From the NCBI RefSeq assembly GCF_000022325.1, contig NC_012034.1, forward strand, positions 576,501 to 640,500: DNA of 64,000 nt, read 5' to 3'. Position numbers and translations under genes: made by a program. The notes under the pieces were generated by a model. The model made no database searches and was not told the origin of the DNA. It saw only the letters and a list, made by a program, of their open reading frames with translations. Below are positions 33,894 to 41,514 of this stretch, one piece after another. This DNA comes from Caldicellulosiruptor bescii DSM 6725 (lineage in GTDB: Bacteria > Bacillota > Thermoanaerobacteria > Caldicellulosiruptorales > Caldicellulosiruptoraceae). Position 1 is the stretch's first letter. Each line of letters opens with the position of its first letter.

Positions 33894-34790
33894 ATGAAAT
33901 TTTACAAAATAGACATTTCACACAAAAGCATTTTTGACCAATATTTTGCCGAATTTGAGCCTGAGATTGCTGACCTGACATTTACAAACCTCTTTATGTG
34001 GGATCCGTTTTATGATATTCATTTTACTGAGGAAGATGGATTTTTGCTCATCATGGCAAAGCCGTACAATCAGCCACCTTTTTTACATGGACCTGTGGGC
34101 AAAGATTTAGACAAACTTCCCATTGTTATTGAAAAAGCCAGAAGTTTTTTTGAATCTGAAGGATATAATTTCATGATAAAAAGAGCTTCTAAAAAGACAA
34201 TAGATATGCTTTCTGAGTGTAAAATGGAGTTCAAAAGTATTTTTGAAAGAGACCTTTCTGACTATGTTTACAGAGTTGAAGATTTGGTTCAGCTAAAAGG
34301 AAAAAAATATCATCCCAAAAAGAATCATATTAACAAGTTTTTAAGACTCTATTCAGAGAGATATGAGTGGAAAAAAATAGATGAAGAAATTGTAAAGCTT
34401 TGCTGGGACTTTGAATGTGAATGGTACGAAAAGAGAAATGGGAAGGAGGATATAGGGCTTACATTTGAAAAAATGGCTATAGAAAGGGCTATAAGAAATT
34501 TTGAAAAACTTTCTTATGAAGGTATGGTAATTTTTATTGATGGCAGAATAAAAGCCTTCACGTTTGGAGAACCTTTAAATAAAAATACAGTGGTCATACA
34601 TATAGAAAAGGCAGACCCGGATGTTGAAGGGCTTTATGCTTTTATTAACCAAAAATTCTTAGCAGAGTTTTGGCAGAATTATGAATTTGTAAACCGTGAA
34701 GAAGATTTGGGTAAGGAGGGAATAAGGAAGGCAAAGATGTCTTACCATCCATTCAAGTTTGCAGAGAAGTTTACTATTCTTTTTGATTAA
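33894..34790 (+). CDS. DUF2156-family GNAT-like protein
   Basis: About 298 residues resembling DUF2156, the GNAT-type acyl/aminoacyl-transferase fold found at the C-terminus of MprF-like lysyl-phosphatidylglycerol synthases. Seen: F-PEIADLTFTNLFMW near the N-terminus, YHPKKNHINKF near the centre, GMVIFIDGRIKAFTFGEPL, HIEKADPDVEGLYAFINQKFL, and a terminal REEDLGKEGIRKAKMSYHPF. No membrane segments. The ATG at 33894 follows GGGGGT; the open frame back to 33849 has no RBS. Substrate unknown. It precedes three CotS-like kinases. Confidence 0.83.
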   Translation: MKFYKIDISHKSIFDQYFAEFEPEIADLTFTNLFMWDPFYDIHFTEEDGFLLIMAKPYNQPPFLHGPVGKDLDKLPIVIEKARSFFESEGYNFMIKRASKKTIDMLSECKMEFKSIFERDLSDYVYRVEDLVQLKGKKYHPKKNHINKFLRLYSERYEWKKIDEEIVKLCWDFECEWYEKRNGKEDIGLTFEKMAIERAIRNFEKLSYEGMVIFIDGRIKAFTFGEPLNKNTVVIHIEKADPDVEGLYAFINQKFLAEFWQNYEFVNREEDLGKEGIRKAKMSYHPFKFAEKFTILFD

Positions 34791-34834
34791 CACTCACTGC
34801 AGACTTGCCATATAATGAAATTGAGCAATGAAAA

Positions 34835-35848
34835 ATGTATATTTTCATGGGAACACCTGAACTTAAGTTAGTTGAAGAGAATTATTATATAAAGATAGAT
34901 GAAATAAAACAAATAAAATCTAATGCCTATTTTGTGAAGACAAAGGATGGTAAAGAATTTTTTTTGAAGGTCAGTAGAGTTGCCAAAGACTATGTTGATT
35001 TTATTATCAAGATTTTTTCACACCTGAAAAATACAAGTTTTAAAAGCCACCTGATTGATTTTCAGAAGACCATTGACGGTGGCTTTTATTTTTTAGATGA
35101 AAACAAAAAGGTTTATCTTCTATGTAAGTGGATAGATGGCAGAAGTGCAGATTTCAGAAATGTTTATGACTTGAGAAGAGTAGTTTCAATCTTGTATCAC
35201 CTTCATTTAGCCTCACTTTCTTTTGCTGAGGAAATAAAAGATAGTTTTTATCCATCTTATCAAGAAGTGTTTTGTAGAAAGTATTCACAAGTTATCCAAA
35301 TGAAGAATATTATACATCAAAAAGATAATCTTAGCTATTTTGATGAGATATTTTTGAATGTTCTAAGTAGATTTGAAGATAGATTTGTGGAAAGCATACA
35401 TATGATAAAAAAAATTGAAGACTACTTCAAAGAAGAGAATCAAAAGGTATTAATTCATCATGATCCTGCTCATCACAATTTTATATTTTCTGAAAAAGGT
35501 GTATACCTTATCGACTTCGATTATGCGATGGTAGATTATAGTGTACATGACTTTGCAAACCTTGGTGTGAGGGTTTTGAAAACAAATGATTGGGACAGAA
35601 ATATGTTTAGAATTTATTTAAAATTTCTACAGGATAAAAATATCTTAAATAAATTCTGGTTGCAAACATTTTGGATTTTGATGTATTTCCCGCAAGAGAT
35701 TTGGCAAATTGGACTTCAGTACTATTTCGAAAAACAACCGTGGACAGAAGAGTATTTTCTCAAAAGACTTAAAGGATCAGAAAGAATACAAGAAGAAAAG
35801 GAGATGATAATTAAGGAATTTGCGGGAGGGATTTTTAAATGGCATTGA
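34835..35848 (+). CDS. CotS-like kinase (first of three)
   Basis: 337 residues of the CotS/YutH (spore coat) family, an aminoglycoside phosphotransferase-like kinase fold. The N-lobe has a lysine in KEFFLKVSR. The catalytic loop is VLIHHDPAHHNFIF (His-x-Asp with the downstream Asn) and the metal-binding motif is YLIDFDYA, so it looks active. The C-terminal WxxxxFxxRL-like motif (WTEEYFLKRLKG) is typical. It overlaps the next gene by 10 nt. The RBS is weak. Substrate unknown. Confidence 0.85.
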   Translation: MYIFMGTPELKLVEENYYIKIDEIKQIKSNAYFVKTKDGKEFFLKVSRVAKDYVDFIIKIFSHLKNTSFKSHLIDFQKTIDGGFYFLDENKKVYLLCKWIDGRSADFRNVYDLRRVVSILYHLHLASLSFAEEIKDSFYPSYQEVFCRKYSQVIQMKNIIHQKDNLSYFDEIFLNVLSRFEDRFVESIHMIKKIEDYFKEENQKVLIHHDPAHHNFIFSEKGVYLIDFDYAMVDYSVHDFANLGVRVLKTNDWDRNMFRIYLKFLQDKNILNKFWLQTFWILMYFPQEIWQIGLQYYFEKQPWTEEYFLKRLKGSERIQEEKEMIIKEFAGGIFKWH

Positions 35849-36807
35849 AACAAAAATTTAAGCTTCACTATGGCTTTGACATAAAAGAGCTCAAGAAGTT
35901 CAAAGATGGATATTTATTAAAAACAGGCAAAGAAGAATACCTTTTGAAAAAGACTAAAATGTCGCCAGCAGAAATTGTCTTTATATTTCACTGCCATCAG
36001 CATTTAAAAGACAACAGATTTGTCAATTTTGAGAAGATTATTCCCACAAAGGATGGTTGTCCTTATCTGAGAATTGACAAGGTGACATATGTGCTGATAG
36101 AACATTTTAAAAAAGAACCGGTTGAACTTTCTGAAAAACAGGTGATCAGCTGTATTGAATTTATAAATTCTTTTCATGCAGCGTCTACCAACTTAAAATC
36201 AGCTGTAGGTGCAAGATACAATGTTCAATATGGAAAAGATAGGATTACTGCACGGAATATGTATTCGATGTTCGTTAAGCTGAAAGAAAAACCTCAGCTC
36301 ATAAAAAATGAAAAGCTGAGAAACATAATTTTGAGGACAATTGACTTAAACATCGAATATGTAAAAAAAGCGTTAGAAATTTTAGAAGATGACAGGTATC
36401 TTGAGGTAATATCGCGCAGCATGCAAGAAAATAGATTCATACATGGCAAACTAACTATTTACAACATATACAAATGTTACAGTAAATTAAGACTTGCAAA
36501 TATGTTTAACTTAGAACTAAATGTGCGTGAAAAGGACATAGCCACGTTTGTGAAAAGCCTGATTAAAATAGATAAAAATTTTGATTTTGAAGAATGTATA
36601 AATAAATTTTATGTTACCTCATATGATAATTACAAAAAATGTTTAGTATTGGCTATGATACTTCTGCCATATGAGTATTTCTCTCTTCTAAAAAAAATTA
36701 TAAGATTTAGAGATTTGGACTGGGCGTCTGAAGAATTTGAAGAAAAATTTACAATTTTATGTGAAAAAGAACAATATAAAGATAAAATTTTAGCCTCCCT
36801 GCATTAA
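35839..36807 (+). CDS. CotS-like pseudokinase (second of three)
   Basis: 322 residues, clearly aligned in layout with its neighbours (KDGYLLKTGKEEYLLKKTK at the N-lobe). The catalytic loop reads FIHGKLTIYNIYK: the catalytic aspartate is lost and the DFD metal motif is replaced by other residues. It is therefore probably a catalytically dead partner or a scaffold. It is not frameshifted and keeps a strong RBS (CGGGAGGG), so it seems to be maintained. It overlaps the first kinase by 10 nt. Confidence 0.8.
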   Translation: MALKQKFKLHYGFDIKELKKFKDGYLLKTGKEEYLLKKTKMSPAEIVFIFHCHQHLKDNRFVNFEKIIPTKDGCPYLRIDKVTYVLIEHFKKEPVELSEKQVISCIEFINSFHAASTNLKSAVGARYNVQYGKDRITARNMYSMFVKLKEKPQLIKNEKLRNIILRTIDLNIEYVKKALEILEDDRYLEVISRSMQENRFIHGKLTIYNIYKCYSKLRLANMFNLELNVREKDIATFVKSLIKIDKNFDFEECINKFYVTSYDNYKKCLVLAMILLPYEYFSLLKKIIRFRDLDWASEEFEEKFTILCEKEQYKDKILASLH

Positions 36808-36852
36808 AAAAGCTGTGTGATCATATAGTTTTTAGTGGGAGGTGTTTTTGTT

Positions 36853-37845
36853 ATGATTGCTCTGAGAGAGGAGATAACTCAATTTTTTGATATAGAGGTT
36901 TTTTATTTTATGCCTATCCGTGACATTTTGGTTCTTTCAACAGACAGAGGTCTTAAGTGTTTTAAAAGAGTAGATTATTCGATAGAAACGCTTTTGTTTA
37001 TTCACGGGGGCAAAGAACACCTTGTTTCAAGAGGATTTATAGACATTGACAGGTTTAATTTAAGCAAGGAAGGCTTGCCTTATGTTATGTTGGGTGATGA
37101 AATCTATGTTCTGACAGACTGGATTGACGCGAGAGAGTGTGAACTTGAAAACCCGATAGAATTGAAAGCTGCGACAGAAAAACTTGCTATGATGCACGAG
37201 GCATCTATAGGTTATACAAATGTTCCCGAAGGTGCAAGGGTCAGAGATGATTTGGGAAAACTTTTGACTAAGTTTGAAAAGCGCTGCAATGAATTTTTGC
37301 GTATGAGAAAGATGGCAGAGAAAAAAAAGAGCATGTTTGATTACGAGTATTTATTTACATACTCATATTATTTTGATCTTGCAAAGGAAGCGCTTGAAAA
37401 ACTTAAAAATTCAAATTACTTAAAACTTTGTGATGAGGCAAGAGAAAAAAGAGGATTTATTCACAGAGATTACTCTTACCACAATATTCTCTACACTCAC
37501 GATGGTGATGTGTATATAATAGACTTTGATTATCTTACCTATGACCTTCGAATAGTTGACCTCACAAGCTTTATGCAAAAGGTGTTAAAAAGGATTCACT
37601 GGGACATAAAAACAGGTGAGAGCATCTTGAACTGGTATTCAAATGTATCGCCGCTGAACAAAGACGAGCTTGAACTTGTCTATATAATCCTGCTTTTTCC
37701 CTACAGATATTGGAAAACATGCAACAGATATTATAATGGTAAAAAGAGCTGGTCTGAAAAAGCATTTACAAACAAGCTTCATGAAGTTATTGCAGAAAAA
37801 GAATTTCACTATGATTTTATTAGGTGGCTTGAAAAACTGATATAA
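36853..37845 (+). CDS. CotS-like kinase (third of three)
   Basis: About 330 residues. Intact kinase motifs: catalytic loop FIHRDYSYHNILY and metal motif YIIDFDYLTYD. The C-terminal WSEKAFTNKLHE matches the first paralogue. The open frame begins at GTG 36835, but that codon belongs to the RBS (GGGAGGTG); ATG 36853 is the start. Last gene of the putative DUF2156-kinase transcript, closed by a strong terminator. Confidence 0.86.
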   Translation: MIALREEITQFFDIEVFYFMPIRDILVLSTDRGLKCFKRVDYSIETLLFIHGGKEHLVSRGFIDIDRFNLSKEGLPYVMLGDEIYVLTDWIDARECELENPIELKAATEKLAMMHEASIGYTNVPEGARVRDDLGKLLTKFEKRCNEFLRMRKMAEKKKSMFDYEYLFTYSYYFDLAKEALEKLKNSNYLKLCDEAREKRGFIHRDYSYHNILYTHDGDVYIIDFDYLTYDLRIVDLTSFMQKVLKRIHWDIKTGESILNWYSNVSPLNKDELELVYIILLFPYRYWKTCNRYYNGKKSWSEKAFTNKLHEVIAEKEFHYDFIRWLEKLI

Positions 37846-37850
37846 AAAGA

Positions 37851-37895
37851 AGGGGCAACAAAACCTGCTGTTTTTTTTAAGGTTTTATTGCCCCG
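37851..37895 (+). terminator. Terminator after the kinase trio
   Basis: GGGGCAACAAAACCT ... AGGTTTTATTGCCCC with one mismatch and a T-rich loop; it lies between convergent genes. Confidence 0.85.
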
Positions 37896-37912
37896 TGTTT
37901 ATTTTAGCATTT

Positions 37913-38701
37913 TTAAATTGACATCTGTTTGTTTTTATAGTATATTATCCTGAGTCCTTCTAATGTCAAGGTAGGATTTACAATCTGAATTGTTTTTGAC
38001 TCTTCAGCAATAAGCCTTGCAAGACCACCTGTTGCAACGACCTTTGCATTTATCTCACTCATTTCTTCTTTTATCCTGTTTACCATGTAATCAACAAGAC
38101 CGACATAACCATAGAGGATACCAGACTGCATAGCATGTACTGTATTTTTGCCAATTACACTTGGTGGCTTTTGAAGTTCTATTCTGTGGAGCCTGCTTGC
38201 ATGAGAAAAAAGTGCCTCTGCCGAGATTTTAATACCTGGTGCAATTGCACCACCTAAGTATTCTGATTTTCTTGAGAGAGCACAGAAAGTTGTTGCTGTT
38301 CCGAAATCAATTATTACTGCTGGACCTCCGTAAAGTTCATTTACCGCAACAGCATTGACAATTCTATCTGAACCAACCTCTTTCGGGTTTTCAGTTTTGA
38401 TGTTCAGTCCCGTCTTGATGCCTGGACCCACCACCATAGGATTTGTTCCAAAATACTTTTGTATTGCTCTTTCAAACGAATACATAATTGGTGGTACAAC
38501 AGAAGAAATTATAACATCCATTATTTCAGCTGGGTTTATACCACTGTACAGAAGCATCTGTGTCATAAGTATTCCAAATTCATCTGCAGCCTTTTCTTTA
38601 TCAGTCTTCATCCTGTAACTCGCTATTAAATCTTTCCCTTTGTAAACACCGAACACAATATTAGTATTGCCAATGTCAACAACTAAAAGTTTATCTTTCA
38701 T
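37913..38701 (-). CDS. coaX: Type III pantothenate kinase
   Basis: First step of coenzyme A synthesis. 262 residues, ASKHA fold. N-terminal phosphate loop [38 protein letters not shown] and GGAIAPGI are all CoaX signatures. RBS AGGTGAG precedes the ATG. It is the last gene of a minus-strand run with the YbjQ-like and DapL genes. Confidence 0.95.
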   Translation of the reverse strand: MKDKLLVVDIGNTNIVFGVYKGKDLIASYRMKTDKEKAADEFGILMTQMLLYSGINPAEIMDVIISSVVPPIMYSFERAIQKYFGTNPMVVGPGIKTGLNIKTENPKEVGSDRIVNAVAVNELYGGPAVIIDFGTATTFCALSRKSEYLGGAIAPGIKISAEALFSHASRLHRIELQKPPSVIGKNTVHAMQSGILYGYVGLVDYMVNRIKEEMSEINAKVVATGGLARLIAEESKTIQIVNPTLTLEGLRIIYYKNKQMSI

Positions 38702-38723
38702 TTTCTCTCACCTATTAAAGAGT

Positions 38724-39044
38724 TTATTCCACAACAACTGCAGTTCCTGTAACTGAAACCATCAGCATACTTCCATTTGCCCCCAAAACTTCATAGTCTA
38801 TATCAATTCCAACAACTGCATTTGCACCAAGCATTGCAGCCCTATTTTGAAGTTCTTGCAGAGCTTCTTCTCTTGCCCTTATAAGCTCATTTTCATATGT
38901 TCCAGACCTTCCGCCAAATATGTCTGTGATAGAAGCTATAAAGTCTTTTACAAGATTGACTCCTACAATTACTTCACTGCTCACAATTCCTTTATATTCC
39001 ACAATTTTTTTGCCCTCAATAGAGGGAGTTGTTGTAACAATCAT
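38724..39044 (-). CDS. YbjQ/UPF0145 family protein
   Basis: 106 residues beginning [19 protein letters not shown], with [22 protein letters not shown] and [15 protein letters not shown], all hallmarks of UPF0145 (YbjQ), a small soluble beta-rich family of unknown function thought to bind metals or oligomerise. The ATG at 39044 is nine bases from AGGAGG; a TTG at 39047 also fits. It follows dapL by 12 nt. Confidence 0.9.
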   Translation of the reverse strand: MIVTTTPSIEGKKIVEYKGIVSSEVIVGVNLVKDFIASITDIFGGRSGTYENELIRAREEALQELQNRAAMLGANAVVGIDIDYEVLGANGSMLMVSVTGTAVVVE

Positions 39045-39056
39045 CAAAAAAACCTC

Positions 39057-40292
39057 CTAAAATTCAAATTCCACATCAGAAAGTCTTTTCTTGAGCTCTT
39101 CCATAACTTTTATTTCGTCCTCAGGTGTCTTTGCTTCAAATGTGACAGATAACCTCACAAAATGTCCTGCGTCGTCCCATGGAACTGTTGAGATGCACTT
39201 TTCAGTGATTAAGTATTCCGAAAACTCTTCAGCTGTCTCAAACCTTCGGCCATTTTTAATTCCCTTTGGAATCTCAACGTACAAATAGAAAGACCCCTTT
39301 GGCTTTTGAGCATCAAAACCAAGATCTCTTAATGTTTTTACAAGAAGGTCATGACGGCGTGAATATTTTTCATTGATTTTCTCAGTGATCTCAGGATGTT
39401 CCAGTGCATAAATTCCTGCTTTTTGTATAGCCTTGAACTGACCAGAATCGTTGTTGTCTTTGACAGCTGCGAATGCCTTTACAACAAGCTCATTTCCTGC
39501 AACAAATGCAAGTCGCCACCCGGTCATATTGTATGCTTTAGATAGAGAATGAATCTCAACACCAACTTCTTTTGCCCCTTCAACCGACAAGAAGGATAGT
39601 GGCTTGTAACCGTCAAACACCAAAGCTGCATATGCTGCATCGTGCACAACTATTATGTTGTTTTCCATTGCGAATTTTACGACCTCTTCAAAAAACTCTT
39701 TTGTTGCAACAGCACCGCATGGATTGTTAGGATAGTTCAAATACATAAGTTTTGCCCTTTTTCTTATGTCAGCCGGGATTGATGACAAATCTGGCAGGAA
39801 ATTATTCTCTTTCAAAAGTGGCACGTTATACACTTCGCCACCAAGCCATTTTGTGATTGTTCCTAAAACAGGGTAGCCTGGTACTGTCATTATTGTTACA
39901 TCACCAGGGTTTATAAATGCATAGGGCAAAAGTGCTAAGGCTGACTTTGAACCAATTGCATGGTTTACCTCTGTATCAGGGTTAATTCCTTTGACGCCGT
40001 ACACTCTTTCTAAGTATTTGGCAGCTGCCACTTTAAATTCATAGATTCCATTGTCGGCATACCCTCTGTTTTCATCTTTTCCTGCTTCATAGGCAAGCGT
40101 TCCAATTATACCCATGTCAGCTTTTTCATCAGGTTCACCGACACCCATATCAATGAGTTCCATGTCAGGGTGAAGCTCTTTTGCTTTTGCCTTTGCCCTT
40201 TTAATCTTTTCAAACTTATAAAGAATGGTTTCTTTACCAAATTTGCTTCCGCCAATTCTCTCTGCAAACATGTTCTGAATAAAGCTTTCCAC
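39057..40292 (-). CDS. dapL: LL-diaminopimelate aminotransferase-like enzyme
   Basis: Class I/II PLP aminotransferase, about 411 residues, matching the DapL branch that makes LL-diaminopimelate directly from tetrahydrodipicolinate for lysine and peptidoglycan synthesis. Seen: MELIDMGVGEPDEKAD, NRGYADNGIYEFKVAAAKYLERVYGV, NYPNNPCGAVA and the PLP lysine in SLSKAYNMTGWR. The frame extends to a TTG at 40310, but that overlaps GAAGGAGGGG; GTG 40292 is the proper start. No other lysine genes are adjacent. Confidence 0.87.
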   Translation of the reverse strand: MESFIQNMFAERIGGSKFGKETILYKFEKIKRAKAKAKELHPDMELIDMGVGEPDEKADMGIIGTLAYEAGKDENRGYADNGIYEFKVAAAKYLERVYGVKGINPDTEVNHAIGSKSALALLPYAFINPGDVTIMTVPGYPVLGTITKWLGGEVYNVPLLKENNFLPDLSSIPADIRKRAKLMYLNYPNNPCGAVATKEFFEEVVKFAMENNIIVVHDAAYAALVFDGYKPLSFLSVEGAKEVGVEIHSLSKAYNMTGWRLAFVAGNELVVKAFAAVKDNNDSGQFKAIQKAGIYALEHPEITEKINEKYSRRHDLLVKTLRDLGFDAQKPKGSFYLYVEIPKGIKNGRRFETAEEFSEYLITEKCISTVPWDDAGHFVRLSVTFEAKTPEDEIKVMEELKKRLSDVEFEF

Positions 40293-40621
40293 CAAAAACC
40301 CCTCCTTCAAAATTTAGTGTATAGCATTGTTTTATGGTGTTCTGATATGGTTATTCACAATTTGATTGCTGATCCAAGTCGATAAGGTCAAAAATAGATT
40401 TAGTGATATTTTAACATAAAACATCAGATTTATGAAAGGGTAATTTAGTTTCGAAATTTACAGCAAAACTAAACTGATTGTGCAATTTAGAAAATTTATT
40501 TTTCACATTTATTAGCAAATTTCATAAAGGGCTTCTAATTGACATACAATACATACCCATGGTATAAAAAATGTCTGGATTACATATAACACAAAAGAAA
40601 AAAGTGAGGGGGGTATGTGAG
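40293..40621. promoter_or_regulatory. Divergent spacer with promoter of the NapH-like gene
   Basis: 329 nt. On the plus strand TTGACA (40539-40544), an 18-nt spacer and TATAAA (40563-40568) form the promoter. Further upstream is an inverted repeat TTTAGTTT (40444-40451) / AAACTAAA (about 40466-40473) that might bind a regulator. No small gene was found. Confidence 0.6.
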
Positions 40622-41296
40622 ATGGAAATACTGGAAAGAAGAGATGAAAAAAGATTGAAGATGGACAAAAGTCACATTGCAAAGATATTTTTGACTTTTG
40701 TATTTTTTGGAGTTTTAATAGGCGGACTTTTTTATCCGAAAGTAGGTTTGTTTGCATTTGTGTGCATGATAGGTAGCGTTTTGCTGAGTTTTTACAAAGG
40801 AAGGTACTGGTGCTACAGGTTTTGCCCAAGAGGTGTATTTTTAGATGAGTTTATTGCAAAGGCAAGCTTTAATAAAAATATTCCTGCAGTTTTAAAATCA
40901 AAGGTTGCAAAAGCATTTATGCTTACATTTTTTGTTGTGATGATGAGTGCGAATGCTATTTTAAGCGGGGGAGATTTAGAGAGATTCACAAAAGGTGTTG
41001 TGATGCTTTTATGGGTTACAACTTTGATTGCAATAATTTTGGGAATTTTATTTAGAGCAAGAACATGGTGTGTTTTATGTCCGATGGGAACAGTTAGCGG
41101 AGTTGTGGGCAAAAAAAGAGGGATGCTCAAGATAGATGCCCAAAAATGTGTAAGCTGCAAGCTTTGCAACAAAAATTGTCCGATGGAAGTGGAAGTTTGT
41201 TATTTCAAGGAAAATGGAAACATTGAAAGTGTAAACTGTATAAAATGCGAAAGCTGCAAATTGGTATGTCCTAAAAACGCAATTGAAATGGTTTGA
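40622..41296 (+). CDS. NapH/YccM-like membrane polyferredoxin
   Basis: About 224 residues. Four membrane segments with two cysteine motifs at membrane edges (YWCYRFCPRG and TWCVLCPMG), followed by a cytosolic double [4Fe-4S] ferredoxin domain: CVSCKLCNKNCPMEV and CIKCESCKLVCPKNA. This is the NapH/CcoG-like family that passes electrons across or along the membrane; the specific partner is unknown. ATG 40622 follows GAGGGGGGT. Single-gene unit with its own promoter and terminator. Confidence 0.88.
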   Translation: MEILERRDEKRLKMDKSHIAKIFLTFVFFGVLIGGLFYPKVGLFAFVCMIGSVLLSFYKGRYWCYRFCPRGVFLDEFIAKASFNKNIPAVLKSKVAKAFMLTFFVVMMSANAILSGGDLERFTKGVVMLLWVTTLIAIILGILFRARTWCVLCPMGTVSGVVGKKRGMLKIDAQKCVSCKLCNKNCPMEVEVCYFKENGNIESVNCIKCESCKLVCPKNAIEMV

Positions 41297-41300
41297 GTAA

Positions 41301-41345
41301 AAGGCAGGCACCAATTTTTTAGAATATGCCTGCCTTTTGTTTTTT
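41301..41345 (+). terminator. Terminator after the polyferredoxin gene
   Basis: AAGGCAGGCA ... TGCCTGCCTT followed by TTGTTTTTT. Confidence 0.88.
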
Positions 41346-41365
41346 AAAAAATTTTTTGTTCTCCA

Positions 41366-41435
41366 TTGATTTGGAAATGAGGTTGGAATATAATATATTG
41401 TGCTGGATGAAAAATAACGACACAATATATAGTGG
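41366..41435 (+). promoter_or_regulatory. nrdD promoter with two NrdR boxes
   Basis: TTGATT (41366-41371), 17-nt spacer, TATAAT (41389-41394). Two 16-bp NrdR-type boxes: ATATAATATATTGTGC at 41388-41403, covering the -10, and ACACAATATATAGTGG at 41420-41435. They are separated by 16 nt (32 nt start to start), the helical phasing known for NrdR. Both fit acaCwAtATaTwGtgt, the second almost perfectly. The arrangement predicts repression of nrdD by the ATP/dATP-sensing NrdR. Confidence 0.85.
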
Positions 41436-41514
41436 TTATTGATTCATTAAAAGGCTTTTGAGTTTTTAGAAACTTTTAAATTCTGAAAAAGCAATTGAAG
41501 GGAGAAAGATAGCG

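Noticed and set aside
35839-36807. Calling the middle CotS-like gene a pseudogene
   Set aside because: The frame is full length with a good RBS and overlap; only catalytic residues are changed, so a maintained pseudokinase is more likely.
41436-41514. Riboswitch in the nrdD leader
   Set aside because: Only a short leader remains after the NrdR boxes, without conserved cobalamin or other aptamer segments.
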